Source of the DNA: Mycobacterium sp. 3519A
GTDB lineage: Bacteria; Actinomycetota; Actinomycetes; Mycobacteriales; Mycobacteriaceae
NCBI RefSeq assembly: GCF_900240945.1
Contig: NZ_OESG01000013.1
Location: forward strand, 186,001-250,000
DNA length: 64,000 nucleotides
Direction: 5' to 3'
The translations under genes and the position numbers were made by a program. The notes beneath the pieces are model-generated. The model saw nothing but the letters and a program-made list of their open reading frames with translations. It was not told where the DNA came from and did no database searches. Below are positions 1 through 8,674 of the stretch, piece by piece (the stretch's first letter is position 1; every line of letters begins with the position of its first letter).

Positions 1-192
1 CGTCAGCCTGGCGAGGTGCGCTTGGTCGGCGTACGTCTCGCCGAGACCCACCAGACCGGCGTCCGTGTCCAGCTGGATGATCGCCCGCAGTGCATACGGT
101 TGATGCACGCCGACCGTGTTGAGCAGTGGCGGGTCGACGAACGCGACCGGCGTGATGCGGGCGCCCGTGATGCGAATCCGGCTGGGCGCCAT
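1..192 (-). CDS. gudD: Glucarate dehydratase, N-terminal part (runs off window edge)
   Basis: Only the first 64 codons lie in the window; the start is an ATG at 192. The translated N-terminus contains ITPVAFVDPPLLNTVG and HQPYALRAIIQLD, which I recognise as typical of enolase-superfamily D-glucarate dehydratases. This enzyme dehydrates D-glucarate to 5-dehydro-4-deoxyglucarate in the cytoplasm. It starts 2 nt after the stop of the next enzyme of the same pathway, so the two are almost certainly co-transcribed and translationally coupled. The catalytic barrel lies outside the window and cannot be inspected; a related dehydratase of the superfamily cannot be fully excluded. Confidence 0.85.
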   Translation of the reverse strand, partial: MAPSRIRITGARITPVAFVDPPLLNTVGVHQPYALRAIIQLDTDAGLVGLGETYADQAHLARLT

Positions 193-194
193 CG

Positions 195-1124
195 CTATAC
201 GACCTCGGTGAGCGCCTCGGCCAGCACCGTCCGTCCCGCGGCGATGATCGACTGCAGCTGGGTCAGGTCGTCGGCGGTCGGCATCACCAGCGGTGGCCGC
301 ACCGGCCCCGCCGGCGTGCCCTCCATCGCGACACCTGCCTTGACGAGCGATACGGCATAGCCGGGCACGGTGTCGCGCAGGCGCACCAGTGGATGGAAGA
401 ACTCCCGCAGCAGCGCGTTGGCCAGCGCGTCATTGCCAGTTTCCAGCGCGTCGTAGAACGCCAACGCCAGGTCGGGCGCGAACGCGAACGTCGCCGACGA
501 ATACAGCGGCACCCCGATCGCACGATAGGCCTGCTGTGTGGTTTCCGCGGTCGGCATGCCGTTGAAGAACAGGAAGTCCTTGTCGGTCGCATCGGTGACT
601 GCGCGGACGATGCGGGCCACCTGATCGAGATCGCCTGTGCCGTCCTTGAATCCGATCACGGTCGGGATCTTCGCCACCTCAATGGCGGACGCTTCGGTGT
701 AGCGCGCGTTGTTGCGGTTGTAGACGATGACCGGTAGGTCGGTGACGCCGGCGACCTCGCGGGTATAGGCGATCAGCCCCGCCTGCGGCATCTCCACGAG
801 ATACGGCGGCAGCAGCAGCAGCCCGTCGGCGCCTGCGTCCTTCGCCGCCCGCGCGAACACCTTCGCCTGGTTGACGGAACCGCCCGCCCCGGCGTACACG
901 GGCACCCGGCCCGCGACCACGTCGACAGCGGTCTGGACCACGCGGCCGAACTCCTCGGCCTCAAGGGCGTGGAATTCGCCTGTGCCGCAAGCGATGAACA
1001 CACCGCCGGGGCCGGCGTCGACGCCGCTGCCAACATGCCGGGCCAGCAGGTCGAGATCGACCTCGCCGGTCTCGGTCATCGGCGTGACGGGGAAGAACAG
1101 AACTCCACTAAACGTGGGGTGCAT
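195..1124 (-). CDS. kdgD: 5-dehydro-4-deoxyglucarate dehydratase
   Basis: A 309-residue member of the DapA/N-acetylneuraminate-lyase TIM-barrel family. It converts 5-dehydro-4-deoxy-D-glucarate to 2,5-dioxopentanoate (2-oxoglutarate semialdehyde) with loss of CO2 and water. The segment ACGTGEFHALEAEEF near residues 45-59 is the substrate-carboxylate loop. Lys160 in VIGFKDGTGD is the expected Schiff-base lysine, and Tyr135 in VIVYNRNN the expected catalytic tyrosine. Length is normal for the family. It sits between a semialdehyde dehydrogenase and glucarate dehydratase, which supports this substrate rather than dihydrodipicolinate synthesis. Confidence 0.92.
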   Translation of the reverse strand: MHPTFSGVLFFPVTPMTETGEVDLDLLARHVGSGVDAGPGGVFIACGTGEFHALEAEEFGRVVQTAVDVVAGRVPVYAGAGGSVNQAKVFARAAKDAGADGLLLLPPYLVEMPQAGLIAYTREVAGVTDLPVIVYNRNNARYTEASAIEVAKIPTVIGFKDGTGDLDQVARIVRAVTDATDKDFLFFNGMPTAETTQQAYRAIGVPLYSSATFAFAPDLALAFYDALETGNDALANALLREFFHPLVRLRDTVPGYAVSLVKAGVAMEGTPAGPVRPPLVMPTADDLTQLQSIIAAGRTVLAEALTEVV

Positions 1125-1154
1125 CGGTGGGGACTCCTTGATCGGTGTTACGGG

Positions 1155-2774
1155 TCAGTCTTGTGTGAGTCGGCCGTCGATGCGCCGCCACAGGTGGTCA
1201 GGGTTGCCGTCGGCAATTGCGCTCGGCAGCAGTGCTTTCGGCATGTTCTGGTAAGCGACCGGGCGCAGGAACCGCTCGATCGCGCGCGACCCGACGGACG
1301 TGGTGCGCGAGTCCGACGTCGCGGGGTATGGGCCACCGTGCACCATGGCGTGGCCGACCTCGACACCGGTGGGCCAGCCGTCGAACAGGATCCGGCCTGC
1401 CTTGAGCTCGAGCAGGGGCACCAGCTGACGAGCATCGTCGTAGTCGGATTCGTCGGCGTGCACGGTGGCAGTCAGCTGGCCCTCGATGTTCTCCGCGACG
1501 GTGCGCATCTCGGCCGCGTCGGCGCAGCGCACGATCAGGCTGGACGCTCCGAAGACCTCGGCCTGCAGGGCCTCGGACGACAGGAAGCTCTTCGCGTCGG
1601 TCGCGAACAGGGCGGCGCGGCAGGAGGTTTGGTTGTCGCCGGCGCCGCCGCGCACGACCAGATCGGCCGCGCCGCTGAGCGCATCAACACCCGCGGCGTA
1701 GTTCGCCGCGATACCGGGCGTGAGCATCGGCGTGGCGGGCGCTTGCGCCACCGCGTCGCGGGCCGCGCTGAGGAAGGTGTCGAGGCCGGGGCTGTCGACG
1801 GCGATCACCAGGCCGGGATTGGTGCAGAACTGCCCGGAGCCCATGGTCAGGGACGCGACGAACGCCCGGCCGAGGTCTGCGCCGTGTGTCGCGAGCGCGC
1901 CGCCGAGCAGGAAGACCGGGTTGATGGAGCTCATCTCGGCGTACACCGGGATGGGTTCGGGACGGCCCGCGGCCGCGGCGACGAGAGCCATCCCCGCAGT
2001 GCGCGAACCCGTGAAGCCGACGGCCTTGATGCGCGGGTCGGTCACGAGCGCGATGCCCAGTCCGGGTCCCGAACCGTACAGCAACGAGAACGTGCCTGCG
2101 GGTAGGCCGCTGTCGGTGACGGCTTCGGTGATGGCGCGGCCGATCAACTCGGAGGTGCCGGGGTGGGCGTCGTGCGCCTTGACGACGACGGGGCAGCCCG
2201 CGGCCAACGCCGACGCGGTGTCGCCGCCCGCGACCGAGAACGCCAGCGGGAAATTGCTGGCGCCGAATACGGCCACCGGTCCGAGGGCGATGGAGCGTTG
2301 CCGAATATCGGGGCGGGGCAACGGTTTCCGGTCGGGGAGCGCGGGGTCGATGCGAGCCTCGTTCCAACTGCCCTCACGCAGCACGTCGGCGAACAGCCGC
2401 AGCTGACCGGTGGTACGGCCCACCTCGCCGGTGATGCGGGCTTCCGGAAGCCCGGATTCGGCGACGGCCCGCGCGATGACGTCGTCGCGGATGGCCTCGA
2501 TGTTCGCCGCGATCGCCTCGAGGAATCGAGCGCGCTGCTCGGACGATGTCGAACGGTAGGTGGCGAAGGCCGCAGCGGCGGCCGCGCAGGCGGCGTCGAC
2601 GTGGGACTGGTCGCCGTATGGGTATGCGGGCTCGAGGTCCTGGCCGGTGCTCGGGTTGAACCCGCGGATCGGCGTGCCGGCGCCGCGCACAGGTGAGCCG
2701 GCGATCAGCATCTGACCGGTCAGACGCGAGGTGTCGGACATCGTTGCAGTCATATCAGCAACGGTAGGAGGCAT
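1155..2774 (-). CDS. 2,5-dioxovalerate (alpha-ketoglutaric semialdehyde) dehydrogenase, NADP-type
   Basis: An aldehyde dehydrogenase superfamily protein of 539 residues, the length of the ALDH-like KGSADH group that oxidises 2-oxoglutarate semialdehyde to 2-oxoglutarate. The catalytic cysteine lies in SGQFCTNPG and the general-base glutamate in [20 protein letters not shown] is the cofactor-loop region. It is the first gene of the glucarate operon and would complete entry into the TCA cycle. The start is uncertain: ATG at 2774, 2753 and 2741 are in frame and none has a strong ribosome-binding site. Confidence 0.88.
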   Translation of the reverse strand: MPPTVADMTATMSDTSRLTGQMLIAGSPVRGAGTPIRGFNPSTGQDLEPAYPYGDQSHVDAACAAAAAAFATYRSTSSEQRARFLEAIAANIEAIRDDVIARAVAESGLPEARITGEVGRTTGQLRLFADVLREGSWNEARIDPALPDRKPLPRPDIRQRSIALGPVAVFGASNFPLAFSVAGGDTASALAAGCPVVVKAHDAHPGTSELIGRAITEAVTDSGLPAGTFSLLYGSGPGLGIALVTDPRIKAVGFTGSRTAGMALVAAAAGRPEPIPVYAEMSSINPVFLLGGALATHGADLGRAFVASLTMGSGQFCTNPGLVIAVDSPGLDTFLSAARDAVAQAPATPMLTPGIAANYAAGVDALSGAADLVVRGGAGDNQTSCRAALFATDAKSFLSSEALQAEVFGASSLIVRCADAAEMRTVAENIEGQLTATVHADESDYDDARQLVPLLELKAGRILFDGWPTGVEVGHAMVHGGPYPATSDSRTTSVGSRAIERFLRPVAYQNMPKALLPSAIADGNPDHLWRRIDGRLTQD

Positions 2775-2808
2775 ATCAATGCTTGTCCAAGACCGATCTA
2801 CGCCCGAC

Positions 2809-2827
2809 TAATGCAGTACATGCATTA
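2809..2827. promoter_or_regulatory. Inverted repeat, candidate operator of the glucarate operon
   Basis: A perfect 7-bp inverted repeat, TAATGCA-GTACA-TGCATTA, lies 35 bp upstream of the first ATG of the glucarate operon and about 180 bp upstream of the divergent ketosynthase-like gene. Its length and AT content in GC-rich DNA suit a dimeric regulator such as GntR/FadR or IclR. No such regulator gene is visible nearby, so the binding protein is unknown. The 183-bp gap 2775-2957 otherwise holds nothing recognisable. Confidence 0.5.
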
Positions 2828-3005
2828 ATGGTTGACCCAGCGCGAGCGCGGTTTCGCCCGGCCCAACGCCGGGTACCGAGCAAACACGACCGCAGGGTCA
2901 CCCGACGAACAGCTGAGGCGAAGGACTGTCGGCACCTTTTAAAAACTTTAGTCTGGTGTGGAGCACCCGAAACGGTCAGCTAGCAAGCGAAGGAATCCGG
3001 TAGGC

Positions 3006-4256
3006 ATGGCACCGTTGAGTACCGGCGATGGGTTCGCCGACGTTGTCGTCACCGCGATCACGTCGACCACCTCGCTTGCGTCGGACGCCGAAAAGACGTG
3101 GCAGTTCTTATTGGAAGGGCACAGCGGCATTCGCGAACTGGACAAGCCGTTCGTGCCCGAATTCGAATCGCCGGTGCGCATCGGCGGCTCGCTGCAGGAG
3201 AACTTCGACGAACACCTCAGCCGTGTCGAACTGCGCCGGCTCGCGTACATGCAGAAGATGTCGCTGGTGTTGGGCAGGCGGCTGTGGGAGACCGCAGGCG
3301 CCCCCGACGTCGACACCCGGCGGCTGATGATCTCGATCGGCCTTGCGCTCGGCAGCACGCAGGAAATCGCGGAGCAGTACGACACGTGGAAGGAAAAAGG
3401 GTTGCGCGCGGTGTCGCCGCTGGCGGTGCAGATGTACATGCCCAACGCGCCCGCCGCCGCCGTCGGACTGGATCGCGAGGCCAAGGCGGGCATCATCTCG
3501 CCGGTGATGGCTGACACTTCGGGTGCCGCCGCGGTCGCGGAGGCATGGCGGCAGATCGTGCTCGGCGAGGCCGATGTCGCGATCTGCGGTGGCGTGGAAA
3601 CCCATATCGAGGCGGTCCCCGTCGCGTCGTTCTGGCAGATGGGGCTGTTGTCCACCAACAACGGCGACCCGGAAGGGGCCTGCAGGCCGTTCGACAAGGA
3701 CCGCGACGGCATGGTGCTCGGCGAGGGCGGCGCGCTGCTGCTGATCGAGACGGAGGAACACGCGAAGGCCCGCAACGCGCCGATCCTGGCCCGGGTGATG
3801 GGCGCGGCCATGACGTCGGACGGCTACGACAGCGTCGAGCCGGACCCGACCGGAGAACAGGCCGCCGCGGCCATCACTCGTGCCATCGAACTGGGCGGGT
3901 TGACACCGTCCGACATTGACCACGTCAAAGCGCACGCCACCGGAACGGCGCACGGTGATCTGGCCGAGGCGAGGGCGATCAGTCGGGCGTTCGGCGACCA
4001 CAAGCCCGCCGTCTACGCCCCCAAGGCCGCGCTCGGTCACTCGCTCGGGGCGGCAGGCGCGGTGGAGGCCGTGTTGACGGTGCAGGCGCTGCGCGACGGT
4101 GTCGTACCGCCGACGCTCAACCTGAACGAACTCGATCCCGAGATCGACCTCGACGTCGTCGCCGGTGATGCGCGGCGCGCCGATTACCGCTACGCGGTGG
4201 CCAATTCATTCGGGATGGGCGGCAACAACGTCGCGCTGGTGTTCGGCGCGGCGTAG
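3006..4256 (+). CDS. KasA/KasB-like beta-ketoacyl-ACP synthase homologue lacking the active-site cysteine
   Basis: A 416-residue thiolase-fold protein matching KasA along its whole length. The chosen ATG at 3006 has GAAGGA upstream and gives the KasA length; a longer frame opens at 2958. The nucleophile-elbow segment reads PVMADTSGAAAVAEAW where KasA, as I recall it, has PVSACASGSEAIAHAW, so Asp170 replaces the catalytic Cys171. The two histidines are kept (His310 in KAHATG, His345 in LGHSLG), as are the PKAALGHS and NSFGMGG regions. Without Cys it should not condense acyl chains by the normal route; a decarboxylase-like, chain-length-factor-like or scaffolding role is possible. It converges on mycolate-type methyltransferase genes, suggesting a lipid context. 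Confidence 0.85.
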   Translation: MAPLSTGDGFADVVVTAITSTTSLASDAEKTWQFLLEGHSGIRELDKPFVPEFESPVRIGGSLQENFDEHLSRVELRRLAYMQKMSLVLGRRLWETAGAPDVDTRRLMISIGLALGSTQEIAEQYDTWKEKGLRAVSPLAVQMYMPNAPAAAVGLDREAKAGIISPVMADTSGAAAVAEAWRQIVLGEADVAICGGVETHIEAVPVASFWQMGLLSTNNGDPEGACRPFDKDRDGMVLGEGGALLLIETEEHAKARNAPILARVMGAAMTSDGYDSVEPDPTGEQAAAAITRAIELGGLTPSDIDHVKAHATGTAHGDLAEARAISRAFGDHKPAVYAPKAALGHSLGAAGAVEAVLTVQALRDGVVPPTLNLNELDPEIDLDVVAGDARRADYRYAVANSFGMGGNNVALVFGAA

Positions 4257-4262
4257 GACGGC

Positions 4263-5147
4263 TCAGGGCTTGACGAGCGTGAACTGACCCAACTCGCTGA
4301 TGCCGCGGTTGAAGAAGTCCGAGCATCCGGTCAGGTAGCGGATGTAGCGCTGGTAGACCTCTTCGGACGTGGCGGCGACGGCCTCGTCGTGCGCGGCTTC
4401 CAGATTGGCCGCCCACGTGTCGAGGGTCCGCACGTAATGCGCGTTCAAATATTGCGTGTTTTTCAGCGAAAGCCCAGCGGCGCCCGAATATTCGGCGATG
4501 TCCTCGTCGCACGGGATGGCGCCGCCGGGGAAGATCTCCTTGGCGATGAAGCGCATGAACTTCAGGTCCGACATGGTGATCGGAATGCCCATGTCCGGCC
4601 AGCGCTTCAGCGGATGCCCCAGGATCGTCTGCAAAACCATCCGGCCGCCGGACGGCAGACTGCGGAAGCAGGTTTCGAAGAAGGCGGCGTACCGGTCCTT
4701 CGGGAACGCCTCGAACGCCTCGATGCTGACGATTCGGTCGACGGACCCGTCGAACTCCTCCCACCCCCGCAGGAAGACCTCACGCGAACGCTGCGAATCC
4801 ATCTCCTGCAGCAGGTGCTGGCAGTACACGCTTTGGTTCTTGCTCAGCGTCAGGCCGATCACGTTGACGTCGTACTTTTCGACGGCGCGTTTCATCACCG
4901 AACCCCAGCCGCAGCCGACATCCAGCAGCGTCATCCCCGGCTGCAGGTCGAGTTTGTTCAGCGCGAGATCGATCTTGGCCATCTGCGCGTCTTCTAAAGA
5001 CATGTCGTCACGCTCGAAGAAGGCGCAACTGTAGGTCCGCGACGGGTCCTGGAAGGTCCCGAAGAAATCATCGGAAAGGTCGTAGTGGGCTTGGATTTCC
5101 TCGAATTTGGGACGCAACGGCGTTGAACTCGCGCTGCTGTTGGCCAC
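4263..5147 (-). CDS. Mycolic acid methyltransferase (cyclopropane synthase family), variant active site
   Basis: A 294-residue SAM-dependent methyltransferase of the CmaA/MmaA/UmaA family, which modifies double bonds in meromycolate chains. The SAM motif LDVGCGWGS spans residues 75-83. Expected bicarbonate-pocket residues Cys41 (YSCAFFER), Glu146, the HYVRTL tyrosine and the YLTGCSDFF cysteine are present. Two positions differ from CmaA1: the usual IGAFEHF reads IEAFEAF, and the usual LLHTI reads VLQTI (Gln173 for His). From memory, MmaA4/Hma also has IEAF and Gln here, so chemistry leading to oxygenated or methyl-branched mycolates is plausible. It lies downstream of a second family member on the same strand. 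The substrate is inferred. Confidence 0.88.
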   Translation of the reverse strand: MANSSASSTPLRPKFEEIQAHYDLSDDFFGTFQDPSRTYSCAFFERDDMSLEDAQMAKIDLALNKLDLQPGMTLLDVGCGWGSVMKRAVEKYDVNVIGLTLSKNQSVYCQHLLQEMDSQRSREVFLRGWEEFDGSVDRIVSIEAFEAFPKDRYAAFFETCFRSLPSGGRMVLQTILGHPLKRWPDMGIPITMSDLKFMRFIAKEIFPGGAIPCDEDIAEYSGAAGLSLKNTQYLNAHYVRTLDTWAANLEAAHDEAVAATSEEVYQRYIRYLTGCSDFFNRGISELGQFTLVKP

Positions 5148-5239
5148 CTGTTACCGACCTCCTCCGGACAGATCGCTGTGCGATCGCTGACGGACTGACC
5201 CCCCCTTTGTTCTACCTCAGGTTTCGTTTTGCGGCCCAA

Positions 5240-6181
5240 TTAGCCCTTCTCGCACGTGAACTGGCAAACGTCGGTGTAGCCGTTGCGGAAGAGGTCGGCG
5301 CAGCCCGTCAGGTACTTCATGAAGCGTTCGTAGATCTGTTCGGACGTGATCGCGATGGCCTCGTCCTTCTTCGATTCGAGATTTGCCGCCCAGGTGTCCA
5401 GCGTCCGAACATAGTGCGACTGAAGGTGTTGCTCACGTGTCACGGTGTAGCCGGCCGCCACCGCGTGCTCCTTCACCATCGACGCCAGCGGCAGCCGGCC
5501 GCCCGGGTAGATCTCGTCCATGATGAATTTGATGAAGCGGACGTTGGACATCGTCAGCGGCAATTTTTTGGCTTTGATCTCCTCGTCGCTCGGAATGATG
5601 ATCGTGTGTAGCAGCATCACTCCGTCGTCGGGCAGCCAACTGAACGTGTTCTTGAAGTAGTCGTCGTACTTGTTGAAGCCGAAGTGCTCGAACGCGCCGA
5701 TCGACACGATCCGGTCGACCCGGCCCTCGAACTCCTCCCACGGCTGCAGCCGGACCTCCATCTTGCGGTCGCTCTTGAGGTTGGCGAACCAGTAGTCCTC
5801 GATGTGGCGCTTCTGGTTCTCCGACAGCGTCAGGCCGATGACGTTGACGTCGTACTTCTCCACCGCGCGGGCGATCGTCGACCCCCAGCCGCAGCCGATG
5901 TCGAGCAGTGTCATGCCTGGCTGCAGGCCGAGCTTGCCGAGCGACAGGTCGACCTTGGCCATCTGCGCCTGCTCGAGCGTCATGTCGTCGCGCTCGAAGT
6001 AGGCGCAGCTATACGTCTGCGTCGGGTCCTGCCAGAGCTTGAAGAAGTCGTTCGAGATGTCGTAGTGGAACTGCACTTCGTTCTTGTCCGAGCCGCGGGT
6101 CTGCGCCGCTGACTTGGACAGCCACTTGGACTGGGCGGGCGGGACCGGTTTGACCTGGGCTTGGCTGGTTGTGTCTGCCAC
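5240..6181 (-). CDS. Mycolic acid methyltransferase (cyclopropane synthase family)
   Basis: A second CmaA/MmaA-family methyltransferase, with the full canonical signature: [20 protein letters not shown] for SAM, IGAFEHF with the catalytic-pocket glutamate, LLHTI with the bicarbonate-binding histidine, HYVRTL and [10 protein letters not shown] take the GTG at 6181, preceded by an AGGA-containing sequence, giving 313 residues; an ATG at 6241 would add 20 residues unlike the family. The N-terminal 40 residues are polar and Pro/Gln-rich, reminiscent of CmaA2. It probably modifies a meromycolate double bond; cis versus trans product cannot be told from sequence. A 92-bp gap separates it from the downstream paralogue. 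Confidence 0.9.
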   Translation of the reverse strand: MADTTSQAQVKPVPPAQSKWLSKSAAQTRGSDKNEVQFHYDISNDFFKLWQDPTQTYSCAYFERDDMTLEQAQMAKVDLSLGKLGLQPGMTLLDIGCGWGSTIARAVEKYDVNVIGLTLSENQKRHIEDYWFANLKSDRKMEVRLQPWEEFEGRVDRIVSIGAFEHFGFNKYDDYFKNTFSWLPDDGVMLLHTIIIPSDEEIKAKKLPLTMSNVRFIKFIMDEIYPGGRLPLASMVKEHAVAAGYTVTREQHLQSHYVRTLDTWAANLESKKDEAIAITSEQIYERFMKYLTGCADLFRNGYTDVCQFTCEKG

Positions 6182-6326
6182 TGTTACATCCTGTCCGGAG
6201 GTCGAAACGGGCGGTTGGTTCAGTGTCAGCTGCTTGAACACTTGAGGCGAGATTACGCCTGCGGTTCAAGATCGTTGGTACCCAACCGAAGTCGATTCGC
6301 AATTGACGTCGCCGAGCAAATCCTGG

Positions 6327-7106
6327 CTAGTCCTGGACGGCTTTTGCCAGCGCAACGTACTTGGTCAGCGCGGCGGTGTCGGAGAGTTCGCGGACGGCCT
6401 GGCGTACGACGCGGACCAGCACCCAGGCGCGGGCTTTGTCTTCGTCGAAACCGGCCGCGTCGACCAGCGTGTAGAAGCGTCGCCGCACGCCGTCGCGGAT
6501 GCCGCCTGTGAGCTCGTCCCACCGGTGCAGGAGCATCGGCGCCAGCTCGTAGTGCGGATCGCCGTTCGCGGGCCGCGGCGCGATCGCGAGCCACGGTTCC
6601 CGGTCGGCGGCAAGGACGTTCGCGTAGTGGAGGTTGCCGTGCACGACGGTGTCGGCCGGTTGGCCGACCAGATCGCGGCTCAGCGAAACCGCCTGCTCGA
6701 CGAGGCGATGCGGGATCGCCGCGCTGCGCGGCAAGGCTTCGAATTCGCCGATCCATTGCTCGAGAGATGAAGTGAGGGTGGGCAGTTGGGGCAGTGCGGC
6801 AACGTGGAGCCGACGGTAGAGGCCTGCCACCACCTCGCACGCGTCGACGTCGGGCAGGGTTTCCAGGCTGTCCGGATGCAGCCGCTCCAGCAGCACGGCG
6901 TGCTGCCGCGGGTCGGCGGACAGCAGCCGCGCCGCGCCAGCGCCGCCCCATCGCCGCAGCACCAGGTGCTCATGCTCGGAGCCGCCGCCGATCTTCAGCA
7001 CGGCGGGCACGCCGTCGGACGTCGTCACCGGCAGCACCACCGAACCCGGCCTGCTGATCGGTTCCCCGTCGCTGCGCAGCCGCCACTGCTCCAGGAGCTC
7101 GTTCAC
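6327..7106 (-). CDS. Aminoglycoside/hydroxyurea phosphotransferase-family protein, probable pseudokinase
   Basis: A 259-residue protein with the streptomycin-6-kinase (APH(6)) fold. A plausible ATP-binding Lys38 is in AVLKIG. The catalytic loop reads VVHGNLHYANVL (residues 154-165), where active relatives have HGDLH..N, so the catalytic Asp is Asn158. The metal-binding segment reads WLAIAPRP, where relatives have WLAIDPK, so Asp becomes Ala176. Losing both acidic residues strongly argues against phosphotransfer, hence against drug resistance. The downstream GDPHYELA segment is kept. The start is 7 nt from the upstream START-like gene's stop, so the two are probably co-transcribed. A binding or regulatory role is possible. 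Confidence 0.85.
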   Translation of the reverse strand: MNELLEQWRLRSDGEPISRPGSVVLPVTTSDGVPAVLKIGGGSEHEHLVLRRWGGAGAARLLSADPRQHAVLLERLHPDSLETLPDVDACEVVAGLYRRLHVAALPQLPTLTSSLEQWIGEFEALPRSAAIPHRLVEQAVSLSRDLVGQPADTVVHGNLHYANVLAADREPWLAIAPRPANGDPHYELAPMLLHRWDELTGGIRDGVRRRFYTLVDAAGFDEDKARAWVLVRVVRQAVRELSDTAALTKYVALAKAVQD

Positions 7107-7113
7107 CGGGCGT

Positions 7114-7617
7114 CTACTGACCCGTCTCGCCCTCGACCTGCGACCGGATCCACTCGAGATTGGCCGCCATGTTCTGCTGCCATTCGGTCAGCCGCCGGGA
7201 GACGATCCTGGCTTCCTTGTCCGGCTGCGCGGCGATGCCGGGCGTCAAGCCCGACGGTCCTGGCCCCATCCGGCCCCATTGCCGGATCAACACGCCGTCG
7301 CTGGTGGGCTCCACCTCGAAACCCCATGTGGCGCTGACCCCCTCGGGGCCGATGACGTTCCAGACCCACCGGCGCTGGTCGTCGACCTCGACGACCTCGC
7401 ACACCGTCTCCCAGTCGCCGAACGCGTCGTGGCGGCTGCGGCCGCGGAAGCGGGCGCCGAGCTCGACGCGATGGGCGCCGTCGAGCCATTCGGTGGACTG
7501 CAGTTCGTTGGAGCACCGCTCGGACAACGTGATGTCGGTGACGTAGCTCCATGCGGTCGCCGGATCGCACCGCACGCGCTGCGTCACTTCTATGGTGGGC
7601 TGATCACGGTAACGCAC
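7114..7617 (-). CDS. SRPBCC/START-like family protein
   Basis: The product, about 167 residues from the GTG at 7617, begins with a polyketide-cyclase/START-like fold signature: IEVTQRVRCDPATAWSYVTD, then a central GVSATWGFEVEPTSDGVLI strand pair and a long C-terminal helix. Such proteins bind hydrophobic ligands in a helix-grip cavity; the ligand here is unknown. An upstream ATG at 7674 would overlap the divergent F420-oxidoreductase gene, so the inner GTG is preferred. It precedes the degenerate phosphotransferase gene by 7 nt and is probably first in that transcript. Confidence 0.8.
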   Translation of the reverse strand: MRYRDQPTIEVTQRVRCDPATAWSYVTDITLSERCSNELQSTEWLDGAHRVELGARFRGRSRHDAFGDWETVCEVVEVDDQRRWVWNVIGPEGVSATWGFEVEPTSDGVLIRQWGRMGPGPSGLTPGIAAQPDKEARIVSRRLTEWQQNMAANLEWIRSQVEGETGQ

Positions 7618-7654
7618 CGTTGCAGCATGCCACGGTCGGAAAGCGAGGCACCCG

Positions 7655-8674
7655 GTGAAGGTCGGCGCGATCATCGAACCCCGGTTGCCGGGCGCAATCC
7701 AGTTCGCCGTCGAGGCGGAGCGGCTCGGCGTCGACTCGTTGTGGACGCCCGAGGTGTGGGGCTACGACGCGTTGACCGGGCTCGCGTACGTAGCCGCCAA
7801 GACGTCGACGATCAAACTGGGAACCTTTGTGGTGCAACTGGGTTCGCGAAGCCCCGCGATGCTCGCGACGTCGGCGCTGAGCCTGCAGGAGTTGTCGGAC
7901 GGCAGGTTCCTGCTGGGCGTCGGCACGTCGGGGCCGCGGGTGATGGAGGGTTGGCACGGCGTGCGGTTCCACAAGCCGGTGGAGACCACCAAGGAAACCA
8001 TCGAGATCGTCCGGATCATCAGCCGCGGAGACCGACTCGAGCATCCCGGCGAGATCTACCCGCTGCCGCTGCCGGACAGCAGCGGGGCGGCGCTGAGGCC
8101 GCAGGTCCGGCCAAGGCACGTGCCGGTGTACGTGGCCGCCATGGGTCCGCGCAACCTGCGCCTGACCGGCGAAATGGCCGACGGGTGGCTGGGCAATGCG
8201 TTCATCCCGGAAGCGGCGGAGGTGTTCCTCGAGCCGCTGCGCGAGGGCGCGCAGCAGGCGGGGCGGAGCTTGGCGGACCTGGATCTGGTGGCGCCGGTCG
8301 CGGTCGAGTTCCACGACGACGAAGCGGCCGCCTCGGCCGCCGCGCGCAGGCATGCGGAGGGTTATGCGTTCACGATCGGGGCGATGGGCGTCAAGGGCCG
8401 CAACTTCTACAACGACGCGTTCACCCGGTTGGGTTATGGCGACGAGGTCGCCAGGGTGGCCGAGCTGTGGCAGAGCGGACAGCGGGACGAGGCGCGGCGG
8501 GCGGTGCCGCTCGACCTCGGTCGGCTGACGAATCTGGTTGGCACACAAGAGCAGATCGAGCAGCGACTGAAGCTGTATCGAGAAGCGGGCATCAGCACGC
8601 TGCTGGCGAAGATCGAGGGCGACTATGGGTCGCACCTCGCGACGTTGAAGCGGTTGCTCGCCGCGGTCGGCTAG
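7655..8674 (+). CDS. LLM-class F420-dependent oxidoreductase
   Basis: A 339-residue luciferase-like (alpha/beta)8 barrel protein starting at GTG. MKVGAIIEPR, ERLGVDSLWTPEVWG, KLGTFVVQLGSRSPAMLA and GRFLLGVGTSGPRVMEGWHG are the hallmarks of the mycobacterial F420-dependent LLM subgroup, and VPVYVAAMGPRNLRLTGE is the typical mid-barrel segment. It probably uses reduced F420 for a hydride transfer; the substrate cannot be predicted. It is divergent from the START-like gene and its 3' end overlaps the convergent XRE gene by 4 nt. Confidence 0.9.
   Translation: MKVGAIIEPRLPGAIQFAVEAERLGVDSLWTPEVWGYDALTGLAYVAAKTSTIKLGTFVVQLGSRSPAMLATSALSLQELSDGRFLLGVGTSGPRVMEGWHGVRFHKPVETTKETIEIVRIISRGDRLEHPGEIYPLPLPDSSGAALRPQVRPRHVPVYVAAMGPRNLRLTGEMADGWLGNAFIPEAAEVFLEPLREGAQQAGRSLADLDLVAPVAVEFHDDEAAASAAARRHAEGYAFTIGAMGVKGRNFYNDAFTRLGYGDEVARVAELWQSGQRDEARRAVPLDLGRLTNLVGTQEQIEQRLKLYREAGISTLLAKIEGDYGSHLATLKRLLAAVG

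Noticed and set aside
969..2105. Long plus-strand frame opposite the dehydrogenase
   Set aside because: Arg/Gly-rich shadow of high-GC coding DNA; the opposite strand carries a complete enzyme family.
2783..2983. 66-aa frame in the glucarate/ketosynthase intergenic region
   Set aside because: No ribosome-binding site, no recognisable fold, and it runs into the ketosynthase leader.
6327..7106. Aminoglycoside resistance kinase
   Set aside because: Both catalytic aspartates are replaced, so resistance activity is not supported.
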